From Cyclobacteriaceae bacterium (lineage in GTDB: Bacteria; Bacteroidota; Bacteroidia; Cytophagales; Cyclobacteriaceae), in the NCBI GenBank assembly GCA_016787605.1, contig JAEUUE010000042.1, positions 47,003 to 111,002 of the forward strand: a stretch of DNA of 64,000 bases, written 5' to 3'. The notes under the pieces are model-generated. The model was not told the DNA's origin, searched no databases, and was given only the letters and a program-made list of their open reading frames with translations. The translations under genes were made by a program, and so were the position numbers. This document shows, in pieces, positions 9,086-19,057 of this stretch; the first letter of the stretch is position 1, and every line of letters starts with the position of its first letter.

Positions 9086-10414
9086 ATGAAGGCACTCGGC
9101 ACGTTTCTGTTGTTTCTCCTGGTTTCCTTTTCCTATGCCCAATACCCGGTCATCCTCTCGCAACGCGACCAGGCGAAAGTGATTGACGAAATCCTCGAAG
9201 ACCGGTTGCGCCAGCTGCTCCCCACCCTTATGCGGCGCGAAGGCTTTGACATGTGGGTGCTGATCTCCCGTGAAAACAACGAAGACCCGGTATTGAAGAC
9301 CATGCTTCCCGCCACCTGGCTGGCGGCGCGGCGTACCACCATGCTCCTGATCGTAGATCGCGGTGCCGGACAGGAATTCGAATACCTGGCCGTGGCCCGG
9401 TACGATGTGGGAAAAGTATTCAAGCGGGCCTGGGACCCCGACTCGAACCCCGACCAATGGGCCCAGCTCGGCAAACTCATCGCCGAACGCAAACCCAGAA
9501 AAATAGGGATCAACAAAGCCGAACATTATGGCCATGCCGACGGGCTTACGGCCAACGACTATGACAACCTGGTCCGCGTCGTCCCCAAAGAGCTGAAGGG
9601 CAACATCGCATCCGCAGAAAAGCTTGCCGTGGCCTGGCTGGAAACGAGGACGGAAAAAGAGATGACGATCTACCAGCAAATTTGCCGCATCGCCCATCAA
9701 ATTATCGCCGAAGGGTTTTCCGATAAAGTGATTCAGCCGGGCGTCACCACGACAGAAGACGTGGTCTGGTGGTACCGCGAAAAAATCAAGGAACTCAAGC
9801 TCGACACCTGGTTCCACACCTCCGTGTCCATCCAGCGCAACGAGCCCGATCCCATCACCCTGAAGCGGCCGCAGCCACTGGTGATCCTTCCCGGTGACCT
9901 GCTGCACGTCGACTTCGGAATCACCTACCTGCGCCTCAACACCGACACCCAGCAGCATGCGTATGTGTTGAAAGCCGGCGAGACCGACGCTCCGGAATAC
10001 CTGAAGAATGCGTTCGCAAAAGGCAACACCCTGCAGGACTACCTGACCACAAACTTCAAGGAAGGCAAGACCGGCAACCAGATCCTGGCCGACGCGCGCA
10101 AACAGGCCATCAACAACGGCATCACGCCATCCATCTACACGCATCCCATCGGCCTGCATGGTCATGCTTCCGGCACCACCATCGGCATGTGGGACATGCA
10201 GAACGGCGTTCCTCACACGGGCGACTACCCCATGCACCTCAACACCGCGTATTCCATTGAGCTGAACTGCTCCGTTCCTATCGCCGAATGGAAGAAGGAG
10301 ATCCGCATTCAATTGGAAGAGGACGGGTACTTTGATGCGAACGGGTTCCGCTACATCGACGGGCGGCAGCGTGAACTCATCCTGATCCCCAAACCGGCAA
10401 GCAACGCGCGCTGA
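9086..10414 (+). CDS. Secreted M24-family metallopeptidase (Xaa-Pro aminopeptidase-like)
   Basis: A 442-residue M24 peptidase-fold protein with a signal peptide (MKALGTFLLFLLVSFSYA). An N-terminal creatinase-like domain covers roughly residues 25-185 and the pita-bread domain follows. The dinuclear metal ligands can be followed: Asp in HVDFG and a second Asp eleven residues later, His in HPIGLHGHASG, Glu in YSIELN and Glu in LEEDGYF. It probably removes N-terminal residues before proline or cleaves dipeptides in the periplasm. The ORF starts 20 bases after the thioesterase stop codon. Confidence 0.85.
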   Translation: MKALGTFLLFLLVSFSYAQYPVILSQRDQAKVIDEILEDRLRQLLPTLMRREGFDMWVLISRENNEDPVLKTMLPATWLAARRTTMLLIVDRGAGQEFEYLAVARYDVGKVFKRAWDPDSNPDQWAQLGKLIAERKPRKIGINKAEHYGHADGLTANDYDNLVRVVPKELKGNIASAEKLAVAWLETRTEKEMTIYQQICRIAHQIIAEGFSDKVIQPGVTTTEDVVWWYREKIKELKLDTWFHTSVSIQRNEPDPITLKRPQPLVILPGDLLHVDFGITYLRLNTDTQQHAYVLKAGETDAPEYLKNAFAKGNTLQDYLTTNFKEGKTGNQILADARKQAINNGITPSIYTHPIGLHGHASGTTIGMWDMQNGVPHTGDYPMHLNTAYSIELNCSVPIAEWKKEIRIQLEEDGYFDANGFRYIDGRQRELILIPKPASNAR

Positions 10415-10429
10415 GTCCCTTACGCCGGC

Positions 10430-11173
10430 ATGAAATTCCTCCGCAGACTGCACACGCTCCAGGGGCTGATCGGTTTCCTGTTATTCTTTGTTTTGCTTCT
10501 GCCCTTTTTCCTCGTGCCCATTTACTCGCCGCGGCATTACCGATGGACCGGCAAACTCAATCGTATCTGGGCGAAAGGAACGCTGCTCTTCTGCTGGCTT
10601 GGCTACCGGGTCGTGGTGGAAAAGCCGTTGGATCCGTCTCGCAACTACATTTTCTGCCCCAACCACTTCTCGTACCTCGACATTCCCACCATGGGACTCA
10701 ACCCGATCGACACGATCTTCGTCGGAAAGCAAAGCATGGAGAATGTCCCGGTCTTCGGCTGGATGTACCGCAAACTGCACATCACCGTTGACCGGTCGCG
10801 CCTCCGCAGCAAGTACAGCACTTTTGTAAGGTCCGCCGAGGCGCTCGATGAAGGAAAAAGCATCGTCATTTATCCGGAAGGAGGAATCTTCTCCCCCTAT
10901 CCGCCTCAACTGGCCCCGTTCAAGGAAGGCCCCTTTCGCCTGGCTATCGAGAAACAAATTCCCATCGTGCCGGTCACGATACCCAACAATTGGATAATTT
11001 TGCCCCCACACGAATTCCTGGTCCGGTTCGGCATCGTGGAGGTCATCTTCCATGAGCCGATCGAAACGTCGGGAATGACCCTGGCCGACCTGCGCCCACT
11101 CATGAACCAGACGTTTGCCGTGATCGAGAATGAACTGAACGCCCATGGAAATAACCCGCGCCACCCTGGATAA
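10430..11173 (+). CDS. plsC: 1-acyl-sn-glycerol-3-phosphate acyltransferase
   Basis: A 247-residue PlsC-family acyltransferase that transfers an acyl group to lysophosphatidic acid to make phosphatidic acid. The catalytic HX4D box is NHFSYLD and the substrate motif is YPEGGIFS. An N-terminal hydrophobic helix (near residues 12-30) anchors it to the membrane. A second PlsC homologue lies at 44.5 kb, so the two may differ in substrate or in growth condition. The last 29 bases overlap the start of gatC in another frame. Confidence 0.9.
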   Translation: MKFLRRLHTLQGLIGFLLFFVLLLPFFLVPIYSPRHYRWTGKLNRIWAKGTLLFCWLGYRVVVEKPLDPSRNYIFCPNHFSYLDIPTMGLNPIDTIFVGKQSMENVPVFGWMYRKLHITVDRSRLRSKYSTFVRSAEALDEGKSIVIYPEGGIFSPYPPQLAPFKEGPFRLAIEKQIPIVPVTIPNNWIILPPHEFLVRFGIVEVIFHEPIETSGMTLADLRPLMNQTFAVIENELNAHGNNPRHPG

Positions 11174-11432
11174 CCTCGCGCACCTCGCGCGGCTGGAGTT
11201 CAACGAAGCCGAAGCCGGGCAAATGATTTCCGATCTTACTGAAATTGTCAACTGGGTGGAAAAACTCCGTGCGGTAGACACGACGGGAGTGGAACCCCTT
11301 ACCTCGATGAGCCAGGAAGTCAATGTCTTCCGGGAAGATGCCCCTCAGCAAACGCTCAGCCGTGAGGAGGCCCTCCGGCGCGCTCCGCACCATGACGACG
11401 AGTTCTACCGCGTACCCAAAGTGATCGACTAA
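11145..11432 (+). CDS. gatC: Aspartyl/glutamyl-tRNA amidotransferase subunit C
   Basis: A 95-residue GatC, the small subunit that stabilises GatA in the complex converting Glu-tRNA(Gln) or Asp-tRNA(Asn) to the amidated forms. Typical features are 'LDNLAHLARLEFNEAE', the helix 'DLTEIVNWVEKLRAVDTTGVEPL' and the C-terminal 'DEFYRVPKVID', which inserts between the partner subunits. It overlaps the end of plsC by 29 bases, which suggests translational coupling. gatA and gatB are not in the window. Confidence 0.92.
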   Translation: MEITRATLDNLAHLARLEFNEAEAGQMISDLTEIVNWVEKLRAVDTTGVEPLTSMSQEVNVFREDAPQQTLSREEALRRAPHHDDEFYRVPKVID

Positions 11433-11447
11433 TTCCGAAGGGCCCTC

Positions 11448-14420
11448 ATGAATTCGATCTCTTCCCTGCTGACCTCACGGCACAGAAACCTGTACCTCTT
11501 TTTCATCATCCTGTTCCTGGTAGTCTTCCTGGGAGCACTGGTGTCCTATGCCATCTACCCGGCACCGGTATTTACCTGGCAGCAATTGCAGGAACTCCAA
11601 CCCCAGGAACTTCCGCTGTATGCCTTTGAGCGGGGTAACCTGGAGTTCACGATCGCAGGAGAAAACTATATTCTCTTTGAGCGATGGATGGGCAACCCGA
11701 TCCAGCCCCACCTGCTGGCGCTAGACGTCTACTTCCTTTTTTTCGGCATCTCCCTGGCGGCATTGCTCGCCCTTATTTCCACCCTTCCCCGTTTTTCATT
11801 TTACTTCGGTGCGCTGATCACCGCCTTTTTGCTCGCCCTGATGCAATGGGAGACGATTCGTCTCCTGGGGTCTGACAGCGGTTACGTCGGGCTGTTGATC
11901 ATCGGATTGGTGATGGCCTTGCTGTTCGCGTTTCAGTACTATCGTACCGACGCCTCCTATCTCCATCGCTTCCTGGCCTTTCTTGGCCTTGCCGGCGGAA
12001 TCGCCTTAGTGGCTGTGTCCACTTCTACGGTGGAGCACCCCTTGCGGCTTCTGGCCGCCAACAGCCTGAATCCTGCCCTGGTCATCGCCCTCGCTTTCAT
12101 CATCCTGGTGGCCCACCAGCTCATGGCTTCCTTCGTATCCTTAGCCACCGCCAGCTCAAAAACACACGCTTTCAAACAATACCTGATCCTGGCCGCCATC
12201 TACCTGCTTAACCTCTGGCTGGCGTACTGGAACCGGATCGGCTGGATGGAATGGGACTACACTCTTCCCTCCTTCGCGCTCCTCGCCATATCCGCGGCTC
12301 TTACCGTCTGGACCATCCGGCAACGGATGCCTATCTACGAACAGGTTTTCCCCGACGAAGGCCTGCTCACCATTTTTATCCTGTCGTTTTCCACCCTGGC
12401 CCTGGCCACCTACGGATACTTTCTCTCCGCTGCCAACGACATCGCCCTCCTCTCGCTGAATGACCTCATCCTGTACACCCACCTCGCGTTCGGGATGATG
12501 TTCCTCGTCTACGTGATCGCCAATTTTCTTGGTGTCTTCGAACAGCGCCTGCCCGTCGACAAGGTGCTCTACAAGCCGCCGTACATGCCCTACTTTACCT
12601 TCCGCTTCGCCGGGATCATCGTTACCCTGGCTTTTATCTTCTACGGCAATTGGCTTTCCCATGTCAACCACTTCACATCGGCTTACTACACGGCTCTTGG
12701 GGATGTCTACTTCGATCAACCCACCGGCAAGGCACATACCTTTTATAAGCGCGCACACTTTTACGCCTCCTACAATCAATACGCGTCAACCGTGCTGGCC
12801 GACCTGGAGGCCGCCGCGCAGAACTACGGTAAGCAAAAGAACTACTCCGTTGACGCGAACGGATTCCAGCCCACGGAATTCACCTTCCTGAATACCGACC
12901 AGGTGCACCTGATGGCAGGAAACGCCTATGCCGAAATCCGACTGCTTCGACAGGCCAAGAGCAGGTTCCCCTCCAGCGGCGTAATCAACAACAACCTCGG
13001 CCTGGCCCTGGCCCGGGTAAACATGAACGACTCGGCGGCCTATTACTTCACCCAAGCCCAGCGGGATCGCCGAACGAAAAACTCCGCCATCCTGAACCTC
13101 CTCGCTCTCCAGGCCAAATCCATGAAAGCCTGGGATGCCGACTCCATCGAGCAGGCCGTCTCCGGCGCCCCGACTGCCGTGAGGAGCAATGCGCTGGCCA
13201 TCATCAACCACCAGGGAAAGGTATCGTCCTCGAGCGTACTACTCCCACAAGACTCTGTCTTTGACTTATTCTCCGCTACCCTGGTAACCAATTTCCTCAC
13301 CAACAAGACCAACCTCGCTGACTCGACTTTTGTCAGCGCAAGCGTTCAGATGGCCCGACGACCGGAGAATATTTCCTATCGCCACATGATTCTCCCGGCC
13401 GCGGCCAAAGCCTGTTATGCTGCCGGACAAGTCAACCGGGCTTTCCAACTGCTCCAGGAGGCGGTCTTTCTGGGAGGCAACGAAGCCGCACACAACTATA
13501 CACTGGGGCTCCTGGCGATGGACCAGGAAAAATATGAAGTCGCCACCAGCTATTTCCTGTACGCGATTCACCACAACTCCAAGCCGGCGGCCATGGCAAA
13601 TGCCGTGGCGTTGGCCGAGGCAGGGCGAATCAACGAGGCGATCATCGCCTGGGATACGCTGAGCAGGGCTGACGATTCCACGCACTATGAACTTGCCGAA
13701 AGCATGAAGCGCGTTCTGGCGGTCCCGCAAGAGTGGTTCGATGACCTTTCTGAGACCGAGAAACTCTATTATTCCCTCTACCGGATACCCTTGTCAGACT
13801 CGATCCTTTTTGAAAGGCTTGTTCGCCGGATTTCCAATGAGGACCTCAGGGCCAAAGCCTACCTGAACCGCTCCCGGCAGTTTTACCGGATGGATGAAGC
13901 AGCCCTCGCCGCCAGGCAATACCAGCACCTCACCGGGCTTCACCTGACCGACACCGAACTCTTTGCCGAAATCAAGTACTTTGAATTGCGCCTCCTCGCT
14001 GAGGAAGGCCGCCTGGACGAACTCCAAAAAATCATCGACCAGGGAATTCTCTTTGGCCCCTACCGCGAATCGGAAAGAATTTATTATGAGGCGCTCCAGC
14101 GCTGGAAGGCCGGCGACAAGACAGCGGCCGGTGAACGTCTCAACTGGCTGGCGCGCCACAATTGGTACTTTGACGAGGGCGTCGTAGCGGCCGCAGCCTT
14201 CCACGGCGAAGACCTGAAAGCGGCCTACGGCATTCTGTCGGAGGCGCTCCAGGTGAACCCTCGTTCGGCCCGACTCCTCAAAGCCTACATCCCGGTGGCC
14301 CTTGCCCGCGGTTTTGATCAATATGCCGCCGATGCGCTGGAGACACTTCGAACTGTGCTTCCCCCGGCTTCCTTCCGGAAGTATGTGGCCGAAAATCAAC
14401 TGGCCGGACTGATTCAATAG
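11448..14420 (+). CDS. Large multi-pass membrane protein with C-terminal TPR repeats
   Basis: A 990-residue protein in two parts. Residues 1-410 hold about ten or eleven hydrophobic helices, for example '[18 protein letters not shown]' and '[15 protein letters not shown]'. Residues 430-990 form a long helical repeat region with TPR-like segments such as '[20 protein letters not shown]' and '[19 protein letters not shown]'. The layout resembles membrane-anchored scaffolds in Bacteroidota, but no characterised family is recognised. It starts 15 bases after gatC and ends 40 bases before gcvT, probably within the same transcription direction. A role in assembling envelope complexes is only a guess. 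Confidence 0.75.
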   Translation: MNSISSLLTSRHRNLYLFFIILFLVVFLGALVSYAIYPAPVFTWQQLQELQPQELPLYAFERGNLEFTIAGENYILFERWMGNPIQPHLLALDVYFLFFGISLAALLALISTLPRFSFYFGALITAFLLALMQWETIRLLGSDSGYVGLLIIGLVMALLFAFQYYRTDASYLHRFLAFLGLAGGIALVAVSTSTVEHPLRLLAANSLNPALVIALAFIILVAHQLMASFVSLATASSKTHAFKQYLILAAIYLLNLWLAYWNRIGWMEWDYTLPSFALLAISAALTVWTIRQRMPIYEQVFPDEGLLTIFILSFSTLALATYGYFLSAANDIALLSLNDLILYTHLAFGMMFLVYVIANFLGVFEQRLPVDKVLYKPPYMPYFTFRFAGIIVTLAFIFYGNWLSHVNHFTSAYYTALGDVYFDQPTGKAHTFYKRAHFYASYNQYASTVLADLEAAAQNYGKQKNYSVDANGFQPTEFTFLNTDQVHLMAGNAYAEIRLLRQAKSRFPSSGVINNNLGLALARVNMNDSAAYYFTQAQRDRRTKNSAILNLLALQAKSMKAWDADSIEQAVSGAPTAVRSNALAIINHQGKVSSSSVLLPQDSVFDLFSATLVTNFLTNKTNLADSTFVSASVQMARRPENISYRHMILPAAAKACYAAGQVNRAFQLLQEAVFLGGNEAAHNYTLGLLAMDQEKYEVATSYFLYAIHHNSKPAAMANAVALAEAGRINEAIIAWDTLSRADDSTHYELAESMKRVLAVPQEWFDDLSETEKLYYSLYRIPLSDSILFERLVRRISNEDLRAKAYLNRSRQFYRMDEAALAARQYQHLTGLHLTDTELFAEIKYFELRLLAEEGRLDELQKIIDQGILFGPYRESERIYYEALQRWKAGDKTAAGERLNWLARHNWYFDEGVVAAAAFHGEDLKAAYGILSEALQVNPRSARLLKAYIPVALARGFDQYAADALETLRTVLPPASFRKYVAENQLAGLIQ

Positions 14421-14431
14421 CGGCTATTCTT

Positions 14432-14439
14432 TACCTTTG
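14432..14439 (+). promoter_or_regulatory. TAnnTTTG -7 promoter box for gcvT
   Basis: TACCTTTG matches the Bacteroidota -7 consensus exactly and lies 21 bases before the gcvT ATG at 14461. It supports that ATG over the in-frame TTG at 14437. No clear -33 element is visible. Confidence 0.55.
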
Positions 14440-14460
14440 CCCACCTTTATCGCTCTTCCC

Positions 14461-15549
14461 ATGGAATTGAAACATATCCCCCTGGAATCCCTTCACGAAA
14501 AACTCGGCGGCAAGATGGTTCCCTTTGCCGGATACCTCATGCCGGTCCGTTACAGTTCCGACATCGAAGAACACATGACCGTTCGTCAAGGCGTGGGCGT
14601 ATTTGACGTGTCGCACATGGGCGAATTCACAATCCGTGGTCCGCACGCGCTCGACCTGATCCAGCGGGTCACCAGCAACGATGCCAGCAAACTCGTGGAC
14701 GGACAGGCGCAATACTCCTGCCTGCCCAACGAAACCGGAGGAATCGTCGACGACCTCATCGTCTACAAGAAAAAGGACAATGACTACCTCATCGTGGTCA
14801 ATGCCTCCAACATTGAAAAAGACTGGAACTGGTTTGTGAAGTACAACACCAAAGGCGCGGAGATGAAGAACATCTCTGACGATATCTGCCTGTTTGCCGT
14901 GCAGGGGCCCAAGGCCGCCGGCGTCCTTCAGAAACTAACGTCCGTAGACTTGTCCACCATCAAGTATTATCACTTTGCGATTGGAAAGTTTGCCGGCGTT
15001 GACGATGTGATCATCAGCAACACTGGTTACACCGGGGCTGGCGGTTTTGAAATCTACGTCAACAAGGCCGCCGCCGAAAAGACCTGGAATGCCATCTTCG
15101 AAGCGGGCGCCGCAGAGAACATCAAGCCCATTGGCCTGGGAGCGCGCGACACCCTGCGCCTGGAAATGGGTTTCTGCCTCTACGGAAACGACATCGACGA
15201 CAACACCTCGCCGCTGGAAGCTGGCCTTGGCTGGATCACGAAGTTCACCAAGGAGTTCACCAACAGCGCTAATCTCAAAGCCCAGAAAGAGGCCGGTGTG
15301 AAAAGAAAACTGGTCGGTTTCCGCATGGTCGACAAGGGCATACCCCGTCATGACTATATTCTTCGCGACGCGGCTGGTGCCGAGATCGGCAAGGTCACCT
15401 CAGGCACCATGTCGCCGATGCTGAATATGGGTATCGGACTGGGTTATATTTCCAATGCCTTTTCCGCACCCGGCTCAGAAATATTCGTTGATGTGCGCGG
15501 GAAACTCCTCAAAGCAAGGGTCCATAAGCTGCCCCTGATCCAGGAGTAG
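14461..15549 (+). CDS. gcvT: Glycine cleavage system aminomethyltransferase (T protein)
   Basis: A 362-residue T protein of the glycine cleavage system. It moves the methylene group from the H-protein lipoyl arm to tetrahydrofolate and releases ammonia. The family pattern is complete: '[15 protein letters not shown]', '[11 protein letters not shown]', '[15 protein letters not shown]' and '[18 protein letters not shown]'. The ATG at 14461 (MELKHIPLE) gives the normal length, and a promoter box precedes it. The other glycine cleavage genes are not in the window. The stop codon is followed seven bases later by the palindrome array. Confidence 0.95.
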   Translation: MELKHIPLESLHEKLGGKMVPFAGYLMPVRYSSDIEEHMTVRQGVGVFDVSHMGEFTIRGPHALDLIQRVTSNDASKLVDGQAQYSCLPNETGGIVDDLIVYKKKDNDYLIVVNASNIEKDWNWFVKYNTKGAEMKNISDDICLFAVQGPKAAGVLQKLTSVDLSTIKYYHFAIGKFAGVDDVIISNTGYTGAGGFEIYVNKAAAEKTWNAIFEAGAAENIKPIGLGARDTLRLEMGFCLYGNDIDDNTSPLEAGLGWITKFTKEFTNSANLKAQKEAGVKRKLVGFRMVDKGIPRHDYILRDAAGAEIGKVTSGTMSPMLNMGIGLGYISNAFSAPGSEIFVDVRGKLLKARVHKLPLIQE

Positions 15550-15556
15550 GTTTTTA

Positions 15557-16044
15557 TCGGGCTAAAGCCCGATCCTGGTCTTTTTGATCATCCTCGACCC
15601 CGCCTTAAAAGGCGGGGCAATTGAAAGGCGGGGCAATTGAAGATTCCCTGCAACAAAAAAGCAATTGCCACGGCCTTTAGGCCGTGGATAATGGATCAAC
15701 AAGCACATCTGGGCTTTAGCCCAGGGAATGACAATCGGGCTAAAGCCCGATCCTGTATTTCTTCCTCATCCTAAACCCCGCCTTGAAAGGCGGGGGAATT
15801 GAAGATTCCCTACAACAAAAACAATTGCCACGGCCTTTAGGCCGTGGATAATGGATCAACAAGCACCTCTGGGCTTTAGCCCAGGAACTGACTAATCGGG
15901 CTAAAGCCCGATCCTATTTTTTTGATCATCCTCGACCCCGCCTTGAAAGGCGGGGCAATTGAAGATTCCCTACAACAAAAACAATTGCCACGGCCTTTAG
16001 GCCGTGGATGAAGGATCAATAAGCACATTTGGGCTTTAGTCCAG
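15557..16044. repeat. Tandem array of compound palindromic elements (REP/BIME-like), three units
   Basis: Three tandem units of 178, 161 and about 149 bases. Each has four palindromes in fixed order. P1 is TCGGGCTAAAGCCCGA at 15557, 15735 and 15896. P2 has CCCCGCC/GGCGGGG arms at 15598, 15776 and 15936. P3 is CCACGGCCTTTAGGCCGTGG at 15668, 15828 and 15988. P4 has a GGGCTTTAGCCC core at 15709, 15869 and 16029 (the last imperfect). P1 and P4 mirror each other, as do P2 and P3. The centre is marked by CAATTG on each side, after P2 and before P3. Unit 1 carries an extra copy of the 16-bp right arm of P2 at 15627-15642. The array lies between gcvT and the RAYT gene, and nothing in it codes for protein. 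Confidence 0.85.
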
Positions 16045-16125
16045 AAAATGTCATGAAAACCGTCAGCACTTCCGGCCATTAATCCGGCCCTGTTCAAGTA
16101 GGTTGCCCTCCAGAACTATTCAACA

Positions 16126-16566
16126 ATGCCTTTTCTCAAAATCTGGATTCATGCGGTCTGGGCTACTTCCGGAAGGCAGCCGCTTCTCCTGCCCCACATC
16201 AGGAAGAAAGTATTCCTGCACATCAAGGAAAATGGCATTCAAAAAGGAATCGTTGTTGATCGCGTCAATGGATATGATGATCATGTCCATGTCCTTCTCT
16301 CACTCAGCAACGATCAGTCCATTGCAAGAACTATCCAGTTGCTCAAGGGAGAATCCTCATTCTGGATAAACAAGAATTCCCTGATCCCCATGAAATTTCA
16401 ATGGCAGGACGAATATTACGCTGCCTCGGTCAGCGATACACACCTGCTCAACCTGAGGAACTACATTGACAGCCAGGAAGAACACCATCGCAAGAAGACC
16501 TTCCTTGACGAGTATGAGGAACTTATTCAGGAAATAACAGCCACCTTGCCTCCTGTACAGGTCTGA
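16126..16566 (+). CDS. REP-associated tyrosine transposase (RAYT), IS200-like Y1 family
   Basis: A 146-residue single-domain Y1 transposase. The HUH metal-binding motif is His53-Val-His55 in DDHVHVLLSL. The candidate nucleophile is Tyr113 in RNYIDSQEEHH, and the WQDEYYAASVS segment before it is typical of the family. Such enzymes cut and join single-stranded DNA at hairpin ends. RAYTs are domesticated, usually single-copy relatives associated with REP palindromes rather than mobile on their own. No tnpB or accessory gene is present. The gene lies 82 bases downstream of three tandem palindromic units, which argues for RAYT over an ordinary insertion sequence. All catalytic residues are present, so it may be active. 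Confidence 0.85.
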   Translation: MPFLKIWIHAVWATSGRQPLLLPHIRKKVFLHIKENGIQKGIVVDRVNGYDDHVHVLLSLSNDQSIARTIQLLKGESSFWINKNSLIPMKFQWQDEYYAASVSDTHLLNLRNYIDSQEEHHRKKTFLDEYEELIQEITATLPPVQV

Positions 16567-16609
16567 GTTCTTTGCCATCCCGCCCCGATTCGCCATTTTT
16601 GGGGCGCCT

Positions 16610-17314
16610 ATGAAGACCATCGACGTCTGTCTCAGTCCCGAACTCATGCATCTCTACCATGTGCGCGACCGCACCATCGTGGTGGTCGACATTCTTCGCG
16701 CCACCTCGTGCATGGTGACGGCCTTTGCTCACGGCGTGGAGAGCATCACCCCGGTAGCCGACCTGAACACCTGCCGGATGATGAAATCCAAGGGCTACAT
16801 CATTTCCGGGGAACGCGACGGCAAAAAAGTGCAGGGCTTCGACAAGGGCAATTCGCCCTACGAATATGCCGGGTCCGACATCCGGGGCAAACGGATCGCG
16901 TTCACCACCACCAACGGAACCCAGGCCATCGAGAAATCGAAAGATGCCAACAAGGTGATTATCGGCTCGTTCCTCAACCTTTCCACCGTGGTCAAATACC
17001 TCCTCTTCGGAGAAAATAATGTGCTCATCGTATGCGCCGGGTGGAAAGGCAAAGTCAACCTCGAAGACACGCTCTTTGCCGGCGCGGTGATCGACAAACT
17101 TCGCAACCACATCGAGCCCGACTGCGATGCGCCGCTGATCGCACATGATTTGTACACGCGGGCCAAGGGCGACATGGTCACTTACTTGTCTAATTCCTCA
17201 CACGTCAAGCGGCTGGACAAACTCGATATCCACAAGGACATCGAGTATTGCCTCACCCCGGACCAATTTGATGTGCTGCCGAAACTGAAAAACGGTGTGC
17301 TGACCTTGTCCTGA
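16610..17314 (+). CDS. 2-phosphosulfolactate phosphatase family protein (ComB-like)
   Basis: A 234-residue ComB-family protein (PF04029). The archetype dephosphorylates 2-phosphosulfolactate in coenzyme M synthesis. Conserved stretches are 'VVVDILRATSCMVTA', 'ISGERDGKKVQGFDKGNSP', 'IAFTTTNGTQAI' and 'CAGWKGKVNLEDTLFAG'. No other coenzyme M or sulfolactate gene lies nearby, and Bacteroidota do not make methanogenic coenzyme M by the known route. The family assignment is therefore safer than the substrate. It starts 43 bases after the RAYT and converges on the amidohydrolase gene. Confidence 0.85.
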   Translation: MKTIDVCLSPELMHLYHVRDRTIVVVDILRATSCMVTAFAHGVESITPVADLNTCRMMKSKGYIISGERDGKKVQGFDKGNSPYEYAGSDIRGKRIAFTTTNGTQAIEKSKDANKVIIGSFLNLSTVVKYLLFGENNVLIVCAGWKGKVNLEDTLFAGAVIDKLRNHIEPDCDAPLIAHDLYTRAKGDMVTYLSNSSHVKRLDKLDIHKDIEYCLTPDQFDVLPKLKNGVLTLS

Positions 17315-17321
17315 TCGCCTG

Positions 17322-18962
17322 TTACTGGGCGACGTAGACAACCCTACCACCCACCACCGTGCGCAATACCTTCACCTCGCGAATCTCTGCAGGGTCGATT
17401 GTCGTGATGTCTTTGTCGAGGATGACAAAATCAGCAAGTTTTCCCTTCTCCAGGGATCCCTTGATGTCTTCTTCAAAGGAAGCGTAGGCACCGTTAACCG
17501 TATAGGCCCTGAGCGCCTGTTCGACGGTGATCTTCTGCTCAGGCACCCATCCGTCGGGATTCTTGTCGTCCAGCGTCCGGCGGGTAACGGCAGCATAAAT
17601 TCCTTCCAGCGGAGTGGGTGGCGCCACAAACCAGTCGCTGCCGAAGGCCACCGTCGTGCCGGCATCCATCAGCGACTTGAAGGCATAGGTGGTTTTGCAC
17701 CGCTCGTAGCCCAGGTATTTCTCCGCGAAACGTCCGTCGTCGATTGCATGGTAGGGCTGCATGCTGGCGATTACGCCCAGTTCCTTCAGTCGGGGAATAT
17801 CCGCAGGATGAATGTGCTGAAGGTGCTCGATGCGGAACCGACGGTCGCGCGGGCCATTTTCTTTCTGCACCCGCTCAAAGATATCGAGCAGCGTGCGTAT
17901 CCCTTTGTCACCGATGGCGTGAACCATCAGGTGAAGCCCGGCGCTATCGGCCGACTTGATGCCGCGGTAGAGTTGCTCGGGCGGAGTGAGGAAAAATCCT
18001 GAATCGTTAGGGGCGTCTGCAAAAGGCTTGAAGAAAGCCGCCGTGTGCGAACCCAGGGAACCATCGACAAACTCCTTGAGATTGCCGAACCGCAGCCATT
18101 CGTCTCCTCGTCCCTGTTTCTTGATTTTTTCATCCAGCTCGCGCCAGTTGCCCAACGTTGCGCCGGCGTAGATTCGAGTGATGAGCCGGTTCTGGCTTCG
18201 GGCGCGCTCCAGCGCCTTCCAGTAACCCGACATGTTGTGCGCCGAAGTGACCCCCTTGGAGGCGACATAATTCATCGCCGCATCCAGGGCCCTGTCCTCC
18301 TGCAGCTCCGAAGCAGGTGGAACAGCCCGATCGATCAGCAGCATGGCGTTGTCTTTGAAAATACCGGTAGGCCGACCCTTCTTCCGCTCGATGGCCCCGC
18401 CGGGAACGTCTTTGACATTGTCGGCAATGCCTGCCGCCTTCAGGGCAACAGAATTGGCAAGGGCCATATGACCATCCAGGCGATTGATCCACACTGGGTG
18501 ATCGGGGGTTACGGCATCGATCCAGGTGCGCTCCGGCAGTTCGCCGCCCCAGTTCTGGTTATCCCAGTCGCCGCCCATGATCCAGGTTCCGGCGGGTACC
18601 GTTTTGGCATAGTCGGCTATTCGTTGCACAAACTCCTCTTTCGTCTTCGCGTCGCGCAGTTGTACGGATGAAAGCCGGAAGCCGCCATCCACGAAATGGG
18701 TATGTGCATCTATGAAACCAGGAGTTACCAGCTGCCCTGCGGGCAAGGCAATGACCAGCGTGCTGTCGCCAATCCATGAACTGAGTTCGGCCCCGCTTCC
18801 GACCGCCACAAGGGTATCTCCACTGATGGCCATGGCTTCTGCCCACGGTTGCTCCGGGTTGCCCGTCCAAATCTTTCCCCGTATAAACAGATCGGCAGTC
18901 GGATGATTCGTGCAGGCTGAAAGCAGGAAAACAAGCCAGACAAAATTCAGGATGTTCTTCAT
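17322..18962 (-). CDS. Exported amidohydrolase family 3 lipoprotein (YtcJ-like)
   Basis: A 546-residue metal-dependent hydrolase of the YtcJ group. The N-terminus is a lipoprotein signal (MKNILNFVWLVFLLSAC) with the lipobox cysteine at residue 17. The HxH metal motif is in DAHTHFVDGG. Further family marks are 'GDWDNQNW', 'VMVHAIGDKGIRTLL'-like text (here LHLMVHAIGDKGIR), 'RIEHLQHIHPADIPRL' and 'AFGSDWFV' near the C-terminus. It probably hydrolyses an amide or related bond in the periplasm; the substrate is unknown. It converges with the ComB-like gene. Confidence 0.87.
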   Translation of the reverse strand: MKNILNFVWLVFLLSACTNHPTADLFIRGKIWTGNPEQPWAEAMAISGDTLVAVGSGAELSSWIGDSTLVIALPAGQLVTPGFIDAHTHFVDGGFRLSSVQLRDAKTKEEFVQRIADYAKTVPAGTWIMGGDWDNQNWGGELPERTWIDAVTPDHPVWINRLDGHMALANSVALKAAGIADNVKDVPGGAIERKKGRPTGIFKDNAMLLIDRAVPPASELQEDRALDAAMNYVASKGVTSAHNMSGYWKALERARSQNRLITRIYAGATLGNWRELDEKIKKQGRGDEWLRFGNLKEFVDGSLGSHTAAFFKPFADAPNDSGFFLTPPEQLYRGIKSADSAGLHLMVHAIGDKGIRTLLDIFERVQKENGPRDRRFRIEHLQHIHPADIPRLKELGVIASMQPYHAIDDGRFAEKYLGYERCKTTYAFKSLMDAGTTVAFGSDWFVAPPTPLEGIYAAVTRRTLDDKNPDGWVPEQKITVEQALRAYTVNGAYASFEEDIKGSLEKGKLADFVILDKDITTIDPAEIREVKVLRTVVGGRVVYVAQ

Positions 18963-19057
18963 AAACTACGATTAAGCATAACAAAGGACATGATTTTGAA
19001 AGGAAATGGCAATGAATCTTACGACGCAATTCGGCAGAGCACGACTAAGGCAATCTC

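Noticed and set aside
8750-10453. 567-codon minus-strand frame opposite the thioesterase and M24 peptidase
   Set aside because: The opposite strand carries two recognisable genes with complete catalytic motifs. The antisense translation has no domain or normal start.
15557-16044. CRISPR array
   Set aside because: The units are 150-178 bases long, contain four palindromes each, and the parts between palindromes are also conserved. There are no unique spacers and no cas genes.
16126-16566. Full IS200/IS605 insertion sequence
   Set aside because: There is no tnpB, no pair of element ends around the gene alone, and the adjacent tandem palindromes fit a RAYT better.
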